Assembly: GCA_902578675.1 (NCBI GenBank)
Contig: CACHDV010000004.1
Span: forward strand, 1 to 47,256
Reading direction: 5' to 3'
From: an uncultured Alphaproteobacteria bacterium
GTDB lineage: Bacteria > Pseudomonadota > Alphaproteobacteria > Thalassobaculales > Thalassobaculaceae
Length of the DNA stretch: 47,256 bases
A model generated the notes under the pieces. That model ran no database searches, was not told the DNA's origin, and worked only from the letters and a program-made list of their open reading frames with translations. The position numbers and the translations under genes were made by a program. Position 1 is the first letter of the stretch. Every line of letters begins with the position of its first letter. Below, piece after piece: positions 9,282 to 19,218 of this stretch.

Positions 9282-10129
9282 TCGGTATATTCTTTTATCT
9301 CGAGATTATCTATGAGGCGAGTTGACCCTAGCCAAACTGCTGCAAACAAACGGCCGTTGTTTTCGAAGTTTTGTATCAATTCTAAGGTTTCGGAATGTCG
9401 TGCCTCGAAGTAATCTATCTCGGATAAACCAGCGAGTATTAATTCTTTGCGGGCTTCTTTGCAGGCGGCCAATACGTCATTCCTTAGAGCGATAGCTGTT
9501 GCGGTTTTTTTCAAAATTTCAAAAACTTTAGATGCGGTTTCGCGGTTCGTTTGCGAAAGATACACATTTCTAGAAGAAACAGCCAACCCGTCTGCTTCTC
9601 TAATCGTGGGTGCACCGATGATCTCCACAGGAATATCAAGATCGCGAGTTAGTCTCTTTATAACGAGGAGTTGTTGATAATCCTTTTCACCAAATATGGC
9701 TAGATCTGGTAACGCTTGTATCAGTAATTTCGTGACAACGGTCCCAACTCCATCAAAAAAGCCTGGCCTAGAAGTGGCGCAAAGGCAGTCAGTTAGTTTT
9801 GAAATGACGACTGTGGTGGATGCGTCTGGTCGATACATCTCGGATACTTTTGGTGCAAATAGAAGATCAACACCCATTTCGATCAGTTTTTGAATATCGC
9901 TTTCTTCATTTCTGGGATATTCGTCGAAGTCTTCATTTGGCAGAAATTGTCTCGGATTTACAAATATAGTCGCAATTACGCGGTCACACTTTCCTTGTGC
10001 AAGTTTGATTAAAGATAGATGCCCTTTATGCAAGGCTCCCATTGTTGGAATTAGGCCAATCGTTTGCCCCGCAATACGCCAGCGTGATGTGTGCTGTCTT
10101 AATTCAGCAATTGTTCGTACAACTTCCAA
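9278..10129 (-). CDS. panC: Pantothenate synthetase
   Basis: The 283-residue protein condenses pantoate with beta-alanine using ATP to make pantothenate, the precursor of Co[15 protein letters not shown] at residues 28-41 is the HIGH-type nucleotide-binding motif, and [16 protein letters not shown] and the KMSKS-equivalent VSSRNVYL follow. The length is standard. The start codon is TTG: it gives the usual [10 protein letters not shown] opening, and no ATG is better placed. panB is not adjacent. A ketopantoate-reductase-like gene lies about 2 kb to the right. Confidence 0.95.
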   Translation of the reverse strand: MEVVRTIAELRQHTSRWRIAGQTIGLIPTMGALHKGHLSLIKLAQGKCDRVIATIFVNPRQFLPNEDFDEYPRNEESDIQKLIEMGVDLLFAPKVSEMYRPDASTTVVISKLTDCLCATSRPGFFDGVGTVVTKLLIQALPDLAIFGEKDYQQLLVIKRLTRDLDIPVEIIGAPTIREADGLAVSSRNVYLSQTNRETASKVFEILKKTATAIALRNDVLAACKEARKELILAGLSEIDYFEARHSETLELIQNFENNGRLFAAVWLGSTRLIDNLEIKEYTD

Positions 10130-10265
10130 TGTGTTAGCGCCTAAGGTTTTTTAAATCTTTCGAACTCGGTTGATAAAACGTTTACCCTATCGTTTCAATA
10201 AGTAATCAACTTCCTACCTGATATGGTGCGGAATGAAAGTGTTCATCACTATCAAAATTTAGTCA

Positions 10266-12008
10266 TTAGTGAGATTCTCTTAAAATGGGAGTTCCGCTTT
10301 TCCCAACAAGGAAGTCTAAGTCAGCACCCTGATTAGCTTGATTTACATGGTCAACATAAATCTTTGTGTAACCCCGTTCGTAGGGAGATGAAAACCCGTT
10401 CCAGCCAGCTTTCCGTTTTGCCAACTCTTCATCGCTAATTTCCAGGTTTAGTTTTCGGTTTGGAACATCTAATTCGATAAAATCTCCGTTTTCAACGAAG
10501 GCAAGGGGCCCCCCCGCTGCTGCTTCGGGGGCAGTATGCAGAACAACTGTGCCGTATGCGGTGCCACTCATTCTTGCATCAGAGATACGAACCATATCAG
10601 TTATACCCTTTTTTAGTACTTTTGAAGGTAGACCCATGTTACCAACCTCTGCCATACCAGGGTATCCCTTGGGGCCGCAATATTTTAGCACCATTATACA
10701 GGTCTCATCGATATCAAGTTCCGGATCGTCTATCCTACTGTGGTATTCTTCAATGCTCTCAAATACTACAGCTCGTCCTCTGTGTACCATTAAATTTGGT
10801 GAAGCTGCCGATGGTTTGATAATGGCTCCATCTGGGGCTAAATTTCCCTTCAACACGGCAATCCCCCCGTTTGGTTTAAAGGGTTTGTTCACGGAATAAA
10901 TTACATCGCGACTATAGCATTCGGCGTCCTGACAATTTTCCCAGATCGTATTGCCATTAGCGGTCATCGCATCTTTATTAATCCACTGCTGAAGCTCTTT
11001 GATCACTGCAGGTAACCCTCCAGCATAGAAGAAATCTTCCATTAGGTATTCGCCAGATGGCATCAAATTTACCAAACAAGGGATGTCTCGTCCTAACCGA
11101 TCCCAATCATCTAGTGTTATGTTAATTCCCATACGCCCTGCAATCGCCAGCATATGAACTACCGCATTTGTTGAACCTCCTATGGCGCCATTTACCATTA
11201 TCGCATTTTCGAAATTTTCTTTTTTCAATAAATCTGACATTTTTATATCTTGTCTAACCATTTCTACGATCCGACGACCCGCCAGCTGTGCCAAGACATA
11301 TCGTCTGGAGTCCACAGCAGGTATGGCAGCGTTAGTATGTAAAGCAATGCCAATTGATTCTGCAAAACTGGCCATAGTTGAGGCAGTCCCCATTGTCATA
11401 CAGTGTCCAGCCGATCTGGAGTTATCCTGCTCGGCCGACATAAACTCCTCTAGTGTCATTTCGCCGGCTTTTACCATTTCTGAAAATTTCCAGGTGTGTG
11501 TGCCAGATCCCATTAATTGTCCTTTATATCGACCATTCAACATTGGTCCTCCAGACACAACAAGCGTTGGTAAATCGCAGGAAGCTGCGCCCATCATTAA
11601 GGCGGGAGTTGTTTTATCGCATCCAACCAGGAGCACTACGCCATCCATCGGTAAACCACGGATCGACTCTTCCACATCCATTGACGCCAGATTTCTGTAT
11701 AGCATTGCTGTTGGTCTTAGTTGGCTTTCAGAATTAGAAAAGACAGGAAACTCCATAGGGACACCTCCAGCTTCATAAACCCCTCTCTTTACACGTTCTG
11801 CTATATCGCGGAAGTGAGCGTTGCATGGATTGAACTCAGACCAAGTATTGCAAATTCCAATAATCGGACGACCATCGAATTGATCAGCAGGTAGTCCCCT
11901 ATTTTTCATCCAGGAGCGATGCCCAAAGCCATCTTTGTCGGCTTTTCCATACCAATCAGAAGATCTTCTGCGCCCTTTATTAGGATCCTTTGGATCTTGG
12001 TTTGACAT
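10266..12008 (-). CDS. IlvD/Edd-family sugar-acid dehydratase (L-arabinonate dehydratase-like)
   Basis: The 580-residue 2Fe-2S dehydratase has cluster cysteines at Cys62 (FNPCNAH), Cys130 (VGCDKTTP) and Cys203 (GHCMTMGTAS). The catalytic serine region SDARMSGTAYGTV lies near the C-terminus. From memory, the characterised Rhizobium leguminosarum L-arabinonate dehydratase uses Cys59, Cys127 and Cys200, the same spacing shifted by three. It also shares the opening DWYG...HR.W.KN.G, FDGRP.IGI.NTWS, MPSG.YLMEEFFYAGG and a C-terminal GADLDFL..SH. Biosynthetic IlvD enzymes differ in these parts. It probably dehydrates an aldonic acid to a 2-keto-3-deoxy acid in the cytoplasm. No sugar-acid dehydrogenase or aldolase sits beside it, so the substrate is open. 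Confidence 0.85.
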   Translation of the reverse strand: MSNQDPKDPNKGRRRSSDWYGKADKDGFGHRSWMKNRGLPADQFDGRPIIGICNTWSEFNPCNAHFRDIAERVKRGVYEAGGVPMEFPVFSNSESQLRPTAMLYRNLASMDVEESIRGLPMDGVVLLVGCDKTTPALMMGAASCDLPTLVVSGGPMLNGRYKGQLMGSGTHTWKFSEMVKAGEMTLEEFMSAEQDNSRSAGHCMTMGTASTMASFAESIGIALHTNAAIPAVDSRRYVLAQLAGRRIVEMVRQDIKMSDLLKKENFENAIMVNGAIGGSTNAVVHMLAIAGRMGINITLDDWDRLGRDIPCLVNLMPSGEYLMEDFFYAGGLPAVIKELQQWINKDAMTANGNTIWENCQDAECYSRDVIYSVNKPFKPNGGIAVLKGNLAPDGAIIKPSAASPNLMVHRGRAVVFESIEEYHSRIDDPELDIDETCIMVLKYCGPKGYPGMAEVGNMGLPSKVLKKGITDMVRISDARMSGTAYGTVVLHTAPEAAAGGPLAFVENGDFIELDVPNRKLNLEISDEELAKRKAGWNGFSSPYERGYTKIYVDHVNQANQGADLDFLVGKSGTPILRESH

Positions 12009-12257
12009 TTTCTCCCCCTTTTTTATTTTTCAGCTAATCTCACCACCCTGAACTGTCGTTCCTAGCTTATTTATGAACCCTTAAAAAAAACTAGTCAAAG
12101 AAGTTATTTCTTTATTACCTTTTAAGCAGTCAATATTAAACACGATAGATTTACAGACTACAAATTTCGTTGTTCGTGGTTTAGAAAAATATGACTTTTT
12201 CAAATTTATTCGTAATGTTGCAAATTCTTTTTGTGTTTTAAAAACAGGGAAAATTAA

Positions 12258-13238
12258 ATGAAAGTTTGCATTTTTGGCGCTGGTGCAATAGGCGGCTTCT
12301 TAGCAGCCTATCTATCTAAGGCAAATAACGAGGTTTCTCTTATTGCCAGGGGATCCAATTTAGAGGCTTACAAAGAAAAAGGGATAAAATTGCACCACGG
12401 AGACCAATTTGTTCAAGCATTCCCGTTTGCGACAAATGATAGCCAAGAAATTGGAACTGTTGACCTCGTTTTCGTGACAGTAAAAGCGCCTGGCTTATTC
12501 GATGTGGGAAAAAAAATCAGGCCGCTCCTAGGTATTGAGACAAAAGTAGTATTTGCTATGAATGGCATCCCTTGGTGGTATGGACTGGATAGCTCTAGGG
12601 AAAACAGAATAGCCAAAGATATATTGGATCCAAGTGGCATATTGCATCGCGAGGTTGCTTCACAAAGGATAGTCGGTTGTGTCGTTGACTGCCCGGCCTT
12701 TGTTGATGCACCAGGGGTTATAATATCGAAGAGAAATAGTCAGGGTGTTTTTACTCTTGGACTGCCCAAGTTTTCAGGAAATTGTAGTCTAGAGGCTATT
12801 TCTAAATGTATGTTTGACGCTGGTCTACAAGCCCCTGTCGTTGAAAATTTTGAACAGGCAGTATGGAATAAGTTGATTGTGAATTTATCCAGATCACCCC
12901 TCGCAGTTTTGACAGGTGTAAATGAAATGGAGCTTGCTTACGATGACGAAATTACAGAAATCACAAAAGAAATGATATTAGAAGCAGCTCAAGTGGCGGA
13001 TGCACATGGAATAAAGTTGGAATTGGATTGGGACAGATTGTTAAAGCCTGATTATAGATCCGAACACCGGTCTTCAATGCTCCAAGATTGGGATGGTAAG
13101 AGGCCAATGGAAATAGATGCAATTTTGAAGGTTGTATGTTTATTTGCCAAAAAAGCAGGGGTACGCTCACCGACCATGAATAGAGTCTTGTCCCTGCTTA
13201 CGATGAAAGCGCGCGCAGCAGGTATTTATGATGGCTGA
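12258..13238 (+). CDS. 2-dehydropantoate 2-reductase-like protein (ApbA/PanE family)
   Basis: The 326-residue protein has an N-terminal NADPH-binding fold GAGAIGGFLAAYLSK (residues 7-21) and the C-terminal helical domain of the ApbA/PanE family. Lys205 in AVWNKLIVNLSRSP and Glu285 in KRPMEIDAI fit the catalytic lysine and substrate-binding glutamate. HRSSMLQDW before the glutamate is also a family signature. PanE reduces ketopantoate to pantoate for CoA synthesis, but many homologues act on other 2-oxo acids, so the closeness to panC is suggestive only. An AGGGA ribosome-binding site precedes ATG 12258. The 249-bp divergent spacer upstream is AT-rich without a clear operator. Confidence 0.8.
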   Translation: MKVCIFGAGAIGGFLAAYLSKANNEVSLIARGSNLEAYKEKGIKLHHGDQFVQAFPFATNDSQEIGTVDLVFVTVKAPGLFDVGKKIRPLLGIETKVVFAMNGIPWWYGLDSSRENRIAKDILDPSGILHREVASQRIVGCVVDCPAFVDAPGVIISKRNSQGVFTLGLPKFSGNCSLEAISKCMFDAGLQAPVVENFEQAVWNKLIVNLSRSPLAVLTGVNEMELAYDDEITEITKEMILEAAQVADAHGIKLELDWDRLLKPDYRSEHRSSMLQDWDGKRPMEIDAILKVVCLFAKKAGVRSPTMNRVLSLLTMKARAAGIYDG

Positions 13239-13247
13239 ATCCAAGGA

Positions 13248-14396
13248 TTAACGATATGGATCAGCAGCATCCCTTAGTCCATCACCAAAAAAGTTGAACG
13301 CCAGAACCACAATAATTACTGGGATTACAGGCGTCATAATCCAAGGATAGAGCTCGACGGCATTCATGTTTTGAGCCTCGGTAAGTAGAACACCCCATGA
13401 AGTTATGGGTGGTCTCAGCCCCAGACCTAAAAAACTTAAAGCAGTTTCTCCGAGTATCATCGATGGTATGGACAAAGTAGCAGAGGCGATGAGATGGCTT
13501 GTGAAGCTTGGCAGTAGGTGGCGGGCTATAATCCGCTGAGGCTTTGCCCCCATTAATTGGGCAGCCAGAGCAAAATCTTCCTCTCTAAGTGAAAGTAACT
13601 TCGATCTAACTGCTCGTGCTAGACCTGTCCAGTCCAGCATCCCTAAAATTATGGTGATGCCGAAATAAATCAGGATGGGGCTCCAAGTTACCGGAAGTGA
13701 AGCCGATAACGCCATCCAAAGTGGCAGTTCCGGAAATGACCGGATTATTTCTATGGCTCGTTGAGATAAGTTGTCCACCCAGCCACCAAAATATCCTGCT
13801 AGACCTCCAATAGTGATCCCAATAATAAAACTAAAAATTATACCTAATAAACCAACGGTTAGTGAGATTCTTGTACCATAAATTATTCGCGATAAAACAT
13901 CTCGGCCTAATCTATCAGTCCCGAGAAGGAAAAGTGTTCCAGTTGCACTAGGACAGAAAAGATGAGTGCTTGCAGCTACATGACCCCAAAACTTGTATGG
14001 GTCGCTTTTGCAAAAAAACCGAATTTTTTGGATCGATTGCTTATCCTCTTGATACTCGCGTTTAAGGTTTGTCATATTTAGTTGATATTTTAGTCCGTAT
14101 ACAAAAGGCCCCTGGAATTCCCCATTATGGAAAAAGTTTATGGTTTGGGGAGGGGCATAGATAAAGTCTGTGTTTCTGGTGGTTAGTGCATAAGGCGCAA
14201 GGAACTCACTTATAATTACCGAAAAATACATCAAGGCCAAAACAGCTCCCGATATCATGGCTAACCTGTGCCTCTTAAGTTTCCACCACATAAGTTGCCA
14301 TTGAGTCGCCATATAATAGCGTTCTTGCTCAGGAGTTAGCTTCTCTGTGGCATTAGGATCGAACGGGGCCTTATTTACGAAATGTTTAGTAGTCAT
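13248..14396 (-). CDS. Oligopeptide-type ABC transporter permease (OppC/DppC-like)
   Basis: The 382-residue inner-membrane permease has a long cytoplasmic N-terminus and one membrane helix at about residues 45-70. A periplasmic loop of roughly 100 residues follows, containing FVYGLKYQ and RFFCKSDPYKFWG. Next come LLGTDRLGRDVLSRIIYGTR and the core helices. The ATPase-coupling loop AAQLMGAKPQRIIARHLLPS is clear. The large loop marks a subgroup of DppC-like permeases that pair with long binding proteins such as the one encoded here. It is the last gene of the 11-gene run and overlaps the OppB-like gene by 4 nt. Confidence 0.9.
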   Translation of the reverse strand: MTTKHFVNKAPFDPNATEKLTPEQERYYMATQWQLMWWKLKRHRLAMISGAVLALMYFSVIISEFLAPYALTTRNTDFIYAPPQTINFFHNGEFQGPFVYGLKYQLNMTNLKREYQEDKQSIQKIRFFCKSDPYKFWGHVAASTHLFCPSATGTLFLLGTDRLGRDVLSRIIYGTRISLTVGLLGIIFSFIIGITIGGLAGYFGGWVDNLSQRAIEIIRSFPELPLWMALSASLPVTWSPILIYFGITIILGMLDWTGLARAVRSKLLSLREEDFALAAQLMGAKPQRIIARHLLPSFTSHLIASATLSIPSMILGETALSFLGLGLRPPITSWGVLLTEAQNMNAVELYPWIMTPVIPVIIVVLAFNFFGDGLRDAADPYR

Positions 14397-15391
14397 TTTT
14401 CAGCACTTCCGCCCAGGCGTATTCTAGGATCTAGATATGCCAAGGCTATGTCTGATAGAAACATTCCAACTACAGTTAGCAGTGCTAAAAATATTAAGAA
14501 TGATCCAGCCAAGTACATATCTTGGCTCTGTAATGCCGAAATTAACATAGGACCTGTTGTTGGAAGAGATAGCACCATTGAAACTATTGCTGAACCAGAA
14601 ACAATTTGAGGCAGCATATTGCCGATATCTGCTATGAACGGATTTAATGATGCTCTGAGAGGATATTTGAGTAACGCTCGCAACGGATGCAAGCCCTTGG
14701 CTTTAGCTGTAATAAAATACTGCTTTTGGAGCTCGTCTAGCATATTAGCTCTAAGTCGACGAATCATTCCAGCAGTGCCTGATGTTCCAATAACAACAAC
14801 CGGAACCCATAGATGTTCAATAACGGATATAATTTTGTTGGTACTCCATGGTTGCCCAATGTACTCCGGGTCCATAAGTCCTCCAATTGATGTGCCAAAC
14901 CACACGTTTGCCAGATAAAGGAGTACTAACGCTAAAAGAAAGTTAGGTGTGGCAAGGCCAATGAAACCAATGAAGGTTAAGCCATAATCACCCCAGCTGT
15001 ATTGGTGGGTAGCTGAATAAATCCCAATTGGAAATGCTATGATCCAAATAAAAATTATGGTTGCAAAATTTAAAACGAGAGTAAGGAACAAACGATCTCC
15101 AACGACTTCTGAAACGGGAAGTTGGTATTCAAAGGAAAACCCAAAATCGCCCTGAAGCATGCCCAGCACCCAAAGACCGTATTGTTCGATAATAGGACGG
15201 TCTAAACCATATTGCGCTCTTAGGGCCTCTACTTTTTCTATATCTACGTTTTCACCTTGGCTCTGTAATTCGGCAATATAGGTGGATAAATAATCACCAG
15301 GCGGAAGTTGAATAATCACAAAGGTTATCACACTGATCGCGACCAGTGTTGGTATCATTAATAATACTCTCTGTATTAGGTAAGAAAACAT
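14393..15391 (-). CDS. Oligopeptide-type ABC transporter permease (OppB/DppB-like)
   Basis: The 332-residue permease starts MFSYLIQRVLLMIPTLVAIS, the standard first helix of DppB-type permeases, followed by VITFVIIQLPPGDYL. The cytoplasmic coupling loop ITAKAKGLHPLRALLKYPLR matches the EAA motif, and about six helices are visible. It would form a heterodimer with the OppC-like permease to take peptides or similar compounds into the cell. It begins 12 nt after the binding-protein gene. Confidence 0.92.
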   Translation of the reverse strand: MFSYLIQRVLLMIPTLVAISVITFVIIQLPPGDYLSTYIAELQSQGENVDIEKVEALRAQYGLDRPIIEQYGLWVLGMLQGDFGFSFEYQLPVSEVVGDRLFLTLVLNFATIIFIWIIAFPIGIYSATHQYSWGDYGLTFIGFIGLATPNFLLALVLLYLANVWFGTSIGGLMDPEYIGQPWSTNKIISVIEHLWVPVVVIGTSGTAGMIRRLRANMLDELQKQYFITAKAKGLHPLRALLKYPLRASLNPFIADIGNMLPQIVSGSAIVSMVLSLPTTGPMLISALQSQDMYLAGSFLIFLALLTVVGMFLSDIALAYLDPRIRLGGSAEK

Positions 15392-15403
15392 AACATGTCG
15401 CCT

Positions 15404-17329
15404 CTATTTCTGGTCGCCATCAACGGTGGCGAACCAAAAAGTGTCTGGCTTATAGATGCCAAAGTGTGCCCCCGGGTTCCAATTATAGATAGCTGAAAGC
15501 GGAACATTTTTTAGTTGGCTTGAAACCACCACAGGTTGTAGTACGGCTGCTACTAGACCTATAGAGTAAACCTGGTCCGAATGAATTTCTAAGATTTTCT
15601 GCCATATTTTTGACTTTTCTTTTTGGGCCGCTGTATTTTTCCATCGTTGATATAGTTCTAAAAGGTGGATTACATGCTCTCCTGTTGGTTTTTCTCCTGC
15701 TTTTCCATTAGTCTCATGATATTGCCCCCATTTAGGCCATTGAAGTGATTGTTGAGAGGTGGGTACAAATTCGGCCGGTGAGCTGTTAGCAGTTATAAGT
15801 CCATTTTCAACACCTGACCAAATAGACATTGCTGTTTCACCAGAAAAAATACGATTCCTAAAGACATTTCGTTGAGAGGGCTTCGAAAATATCTTTATAC
15901 CAATTTTTAACCAACTGTCTCTCACGAGCTCTAAAACATCGGTTTGCTCTGTGCTTTCACCTGCTGTTTCAATAATTAAGTGTAGCGGGGATCCATCGGG
16001 CATGAGGCGGATCCCGGATCTGTCCCGCTGTACAAGACCTATTTCATCTAAAAGTTGATTGGCCTTTTGTAAATCAAAGTTTGCCCATTTATTTCGGTAT
16101 GTTGGCCGGTACAACGGTGACTCTGGTAGCACAGAATTATTGCCGCCAATCGCGAGGCCGTAATAAATGACTTGGTTTATCTCGTGTCTGTGAACGCCCA
16201 GTGAGAGAGCTCGCCGAAACCGAACGTCCCGAATCAGTTTTCTCAAAATAGGATTATTTACATTCAGGTTTGGGAACAAAGCAAGATGTGCACCCTTAGC
16301 AGTTTTCCAGAGCCTAGTAGAATATGGTGAACGCTCTTCCCCCTTTTTTAAAAATGTATAGTCGTCAAAACGAAGATATCTTGCTTGAAGATCGACCTCG
16401 CCTGTTCCTGTCTTTGCCGGGATAAGTTTATTATTGGCTATCGTGAAAATGAATGAGTCAGCGTAAGGTAACTGTTTCCCTTCTGGATCAACTCTATGAA
16501 AGAAGGGATTGCGCTTGAATATAAGTCTGCTAGCAGAAGGTTTGCTGATGGATACCCAGGGTTGCAGAACTGGTAAGTCAACGTTGTCGTTTCGATACAG
16601 GTTATCCATCTTATTATGGAGAGCCGCCCAGTTTCTTTGTTTGGATTTCTTTACGGTTTTTTTTAAAATATTTCGGTCGGTATATTTTTCATGAAACTGG
16701 CGCATGTAATGGGCTGGTCGGTATATGTAGAGTGGGCTTGCGCTAGCTAAACGGGGTAAAAAATCCGGATTTGGCCGTTTCCATGTATAACGAAATTTAT
16801 ATCTGTTAATAACTTCAAAAATAGGCAGTTCACCATTTATCGTCATTATTTTTGGGGGACCAACTGGGGATAGCTCTTTATTATTAGCGACATCCTCCCA
16901 CCAATATCTAAAATCCTCTGAGGTAAGGGGTTGACCATCCGACCACTTGTGTCCTCGTCTCAGTTCAAAAGTAAACCTTCTACCTTCCTTTACTTCGAAA
17001 CTTTCTAATATATCTGCCTCAAGTTCGAATGTTTTTGGATGGTATCCAACAAGCCGAGAATAGCCATAAACAGACATTTGCCGCGCGTCTTTTGCTCTAG
17101 CCATTAGCATCCGAATGGAGCCGCCATATTTCCCTATTTTCAAACCTAAATTTTTGAAGTTTAACTTTCTGGGATTGAATGGAAGGCGTTCTTCCACAGG
17201 AGGTAATTTTCCAGCGGCTACCTTTTTTGCCAAGCTTGGCGCTTCTGAATAAGCAAAAGCATTATTTTTGATATAGAAAAATACTAAAAAAACTAAGGTA
17301 AAAATTAGAGATATATTTAGATATTTCAT
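15404..17329 (-). CDS. Extracellular solute-binding protein, family 5 (OppA/DppA-like)
   Basis: The 641-residue protein has a signal peptide (hydrophobic residues 6-20, likely cleavage after AFA at 24-26), so it is periplasmic or membrane-tethered. The mature part opens with the PPVEERLPFNP element of a long-form SBP_bac_5 group. It then shows FELRRGHKWSDGQPLTSEDF, the typical domain-start motif of peptide-binding proteins, and FRRALSLGVHRHEINQVIYYG near the middle. The family binds oligopeptides, glycosides or opine-like compounds, and the ligand cannot be told here. The start codon overlaps the end of the ATPase gene by 4 nt. Confidence 0.9.
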   Translation of the reverse strand: MKYLNISLIFTLVFLVFFYIKNNAFAYSEAPSLAKKVAAGKLPPVEERLPFNPRKLNFKNLGLKIGKYGGSIRMLMARAKDARQMSVYGYSRLVGYHPKTFELEADILESFEVKEGRRFTFELRRGHKWSDGQPLTSEDFRYWWEDVANNKELSPVGPPKIMTINGELPIFEVINRYKFRYTWKRPNPDFLPRLASASPLYIYRPAHYMRQFHEKYTDRNILKKTVKKSKQRNWAALHNKMDNLYRNDNVDLPVLQPWVSISKPSASRLIFKRNPFFHRVDPEGKQLPYADSFIFTIANNKLIPAKTGTGEVDLQARYLRFDDYTFLKKGEERSPYSTRLWKTAKGAHLALFPNLNVNNPILRKLIRDVRFRRALSLGVHRHEINQVIYYGLAIGGNNSVLPESPLYRPTYRNKWANFDLQKANQLLDEIGLVQRDRSGIRLMPDGSPLHLIIETAGESTEQTDVLELVRDSWLKIGIKIFSKPSQRNVFRNRIFSGETAMSIWSGVENGLITANSSPAEFVPTSQQSLQWPKWGQYHETNGKAGEKPTGEHVIHLLELYQRWKNTAAQKEKSKIWQKILEIHSDQVYSIGLVAAVLQPVVVSSQLKNVPLSAIYNWNPGAHFGIYKPDTFWFATVDGDQK

Positions 17330-19218
17330 TGAGTGAAACTCGAATTTGACATGCTTTTACTAGCTCGAACCCAATGATTATTGGCAACATTAACGAGGCT
17401 CGGATGATGATTTTTATCTATCGTATATGGTTCCTCCCATAGATCAGGTATGGAACAGCGTTCATCCATGATGGCTTCAAAATTTAGCGGGTTATCAATA
17501 TTAGGATCTGGAACCGCAGCCAGTAAGGCCTTGGTGTAGGGATGTTGAGGGTTTTTGAAAAGGTTTTCTTTTGAGGCGAACTCAACCAGTTGACCAGCGC
17601 ACATTACAGCAATGTTGTCGGCAATATAATTTACTACAGCCAAGTTGTGAGAAATAAACAAATAGGTAAGGTTTAGATTTTCTTTTAAATCTTTCAATAA
17701 ATTGAGGACTTGTGCCTGAATAGATACATCTAAAGCCGAAACGGGTTCATCGCATATAAGCAAACGCGGCCTCAATGCTAGCGCTCTTGCAATTCCAATT
17801 CGTTGACGTTGGCCACCTGAAAAACTATGCGGAAAACGACTTAAGTGCCGTATATCTAAGCCAACCATTTGAATGAGTTCTTTAACTAGTTCGTTCCTGT
17901 AGGATTGATCCCCTATCTTATGTATGGATAGTGGCTCGCTGATAATATCAAAGACTGTCATTCTCGGGTTCAAAGAGCTAAAAGGGTCTTGAAAAATAAA
18001 TTGGATTTTTTTTCTAAAATTTATCAATTTTTTACCCTTTAACTTTAGTATATCAACAGCTCCATCTTCATCCTTGAATGTTAATTGCCCCGTATCTGGA
18101 GATAATGCTTTCATAATGATTTTGCTTAGGGTAGTTTTGCCACACCCTGATTCTCCCACCAATCCGAGACATGTCCCCTTCTCAATTTTAAAGCTAACGT
18201 CGTTTACTGCTCTTACGATATCTTGATCGTTAGAGAATAAACCCGCGCGTCGAATACTAAATGCTTTTGTTACGCCAGATATAGTAAGTAAAGGCTCCCG
18301 TGGCGCCTGTTTGTTAATCTCCTTTGATACGTGATCATGTTTAATTAACTTTCCAAATTCTGAGTTCACTTCTCGAATGGGTACCAAGCGTTCATGGCTT
18401 TTCATCCCAAAGCGTGGAACGGCAGTCATTAGGGACTTTAAATAGGGATGCTCCGGGTTTCGAAAAATATCGTTTCTCGACCCGCTCTCCATAATTTCGC
18501 CTCGATACATAACGACTACATCGTCAGCTATGTTTGCAACAACTCCTAAATCATGAGTAATCATGAGTATCGCCATTTCAAGCTCGGTTTGGAGGTCGTT
18601 CATTAGTTTCAGTATTTGTGCTTGGATAGTGACGTCCAGCGCGGTAGTGGGTTCGTCTGCAATTAATAATGACGGTCGGCAAATAAGTGCCATAGCAATC
18701 ATCGCCCTTTGTCTTAGGCCGCCGGAAAGCTCGAACGGATAAGTTTTCAAGGCTCTCTGTGCATTTGGAAAACCAACAAGTTTTAGCATCTCACAAACAC
18801 GGTTTTCGGCTTGCTTAGTAGTTACTTTTTTATGTAGCAGAAGCGCTTCTGTAATTTGATCGCCAACAGTATGCAATGGTGAAAGTGACGTCATCGGTTC
18901 CTGAAAAATGATAGATAAAAATTTCCCTCTGATTTCTCGCATTGCAGGCGAGTCGTTGTTTAGCTTGGCTATATCTAGAGTTTTTTCTGATGTTGTGAGT
19001 TCGATAGACCCTCTAGATATAGAGGCTTGTGGCGGAAGAAGGCCCATAATTGCTTGGCTAATAACCGATTTACCCGAGCCGGACTCGCCGACTAGAGCAA
19101 CTGTCGAACCTCTTGGGACTTTGAAAGAAGCATTCTTAACTGCCAGAACGCGCCCTTCCGGTAAATCAAAGCCAACTTCTAAATGATTAACTGAAAGGAT
19201 GTAAGTCTGCTCATTCAT
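17326..19218 (-). CDS. Fused double ATPase of an oligopeptide-type ABC importer (OppDF-like)
   Basis: About 630 residues hold two complete nucleotide-binding domains in tandem. Domain 1 has Walker A GESGSGKS, signature LSGGLRQR, Walker [13 protein letters not shown] and the His of MITHDLGVV. Domain 2 has [28 protein letters not shown] and [10 protein letters not shown]-terminal oligopeptide-transporter extensions ([28 protein letters not shown]) follow each. It powers the permease pair in the same operon. The frame is also open from an ATG at 19245. I prefer ATG 19218 because it gives the usual short lead ([10 protein letters not shown]) and overlaps the upstream stop by 8 nt (ATGAATGA). Confidence 0.92.
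   Translation of the reverse strand: MNEQTYILSVNHLEVGFDLPEGRVLAVKNASFKVPRGSTVALVGESGSGKSVISQAIMGLLPPQASISRGSIELTTSEKTLDIAKLNNDSPAMREIRGKFLSIIFQEPMTSLSPLHTVGDQITEALLLHKKVTTKQAENRVCEMLKLVGFPNAQRALKTYPFELSGGLRQRAMIAMALICRPSLLIADEPTTALDVTIQAQILKLMNDLQTELEMAILMITHDLGVVANIADDVVVMYRGEIMESGSRNDIFRNPEHPYLKSLMTAVPRFGMKSHERLVPIREVNSEFGKLIKHDHVSKEINKQAPREPLLTISGVTKAFSIRRAGLFSNDQDIVRAVNDVSFKIEKGTCLGLVGESGCGKTTLSKIIMKALSPDTGQLTFKDEDGAVDILKLKGKKLINFRKKIQFIFQDPFSSLNPRMTVFDIISEPLSIHKIGDQSYRNELVKELIQMVGLDIRHLSRFPHSFSGGQRQRIGIARALALRPRLLICDEPVSALDVSIQAQVLNLLKDLKENLNLTYLFISHNLAVVNYIADNIAVMCAGQLVEFASKENLFKNPQHPYTKALLAAVPDPNIDNPLNFEAIMDERCSIPDLWEEPYTIDKNHHPSLVNVANNHWVRASKSMSNSSFTQ

Noticed and set aside
12097-12113. 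AAAGAA/TTCTTT inverted repeat in the dehydratase/PanE-like spacer
   Set aside because: Short AT-rich arms expected by chance; nothing else in the spacer supports an operator or riboswitch.
13236-13249. AATCC-AA-GGATT palindrome between the PanE-like and OppC-like stops as a terminator
   Set aside because: The stem is only 5 bp and no U-run follows on either strand.
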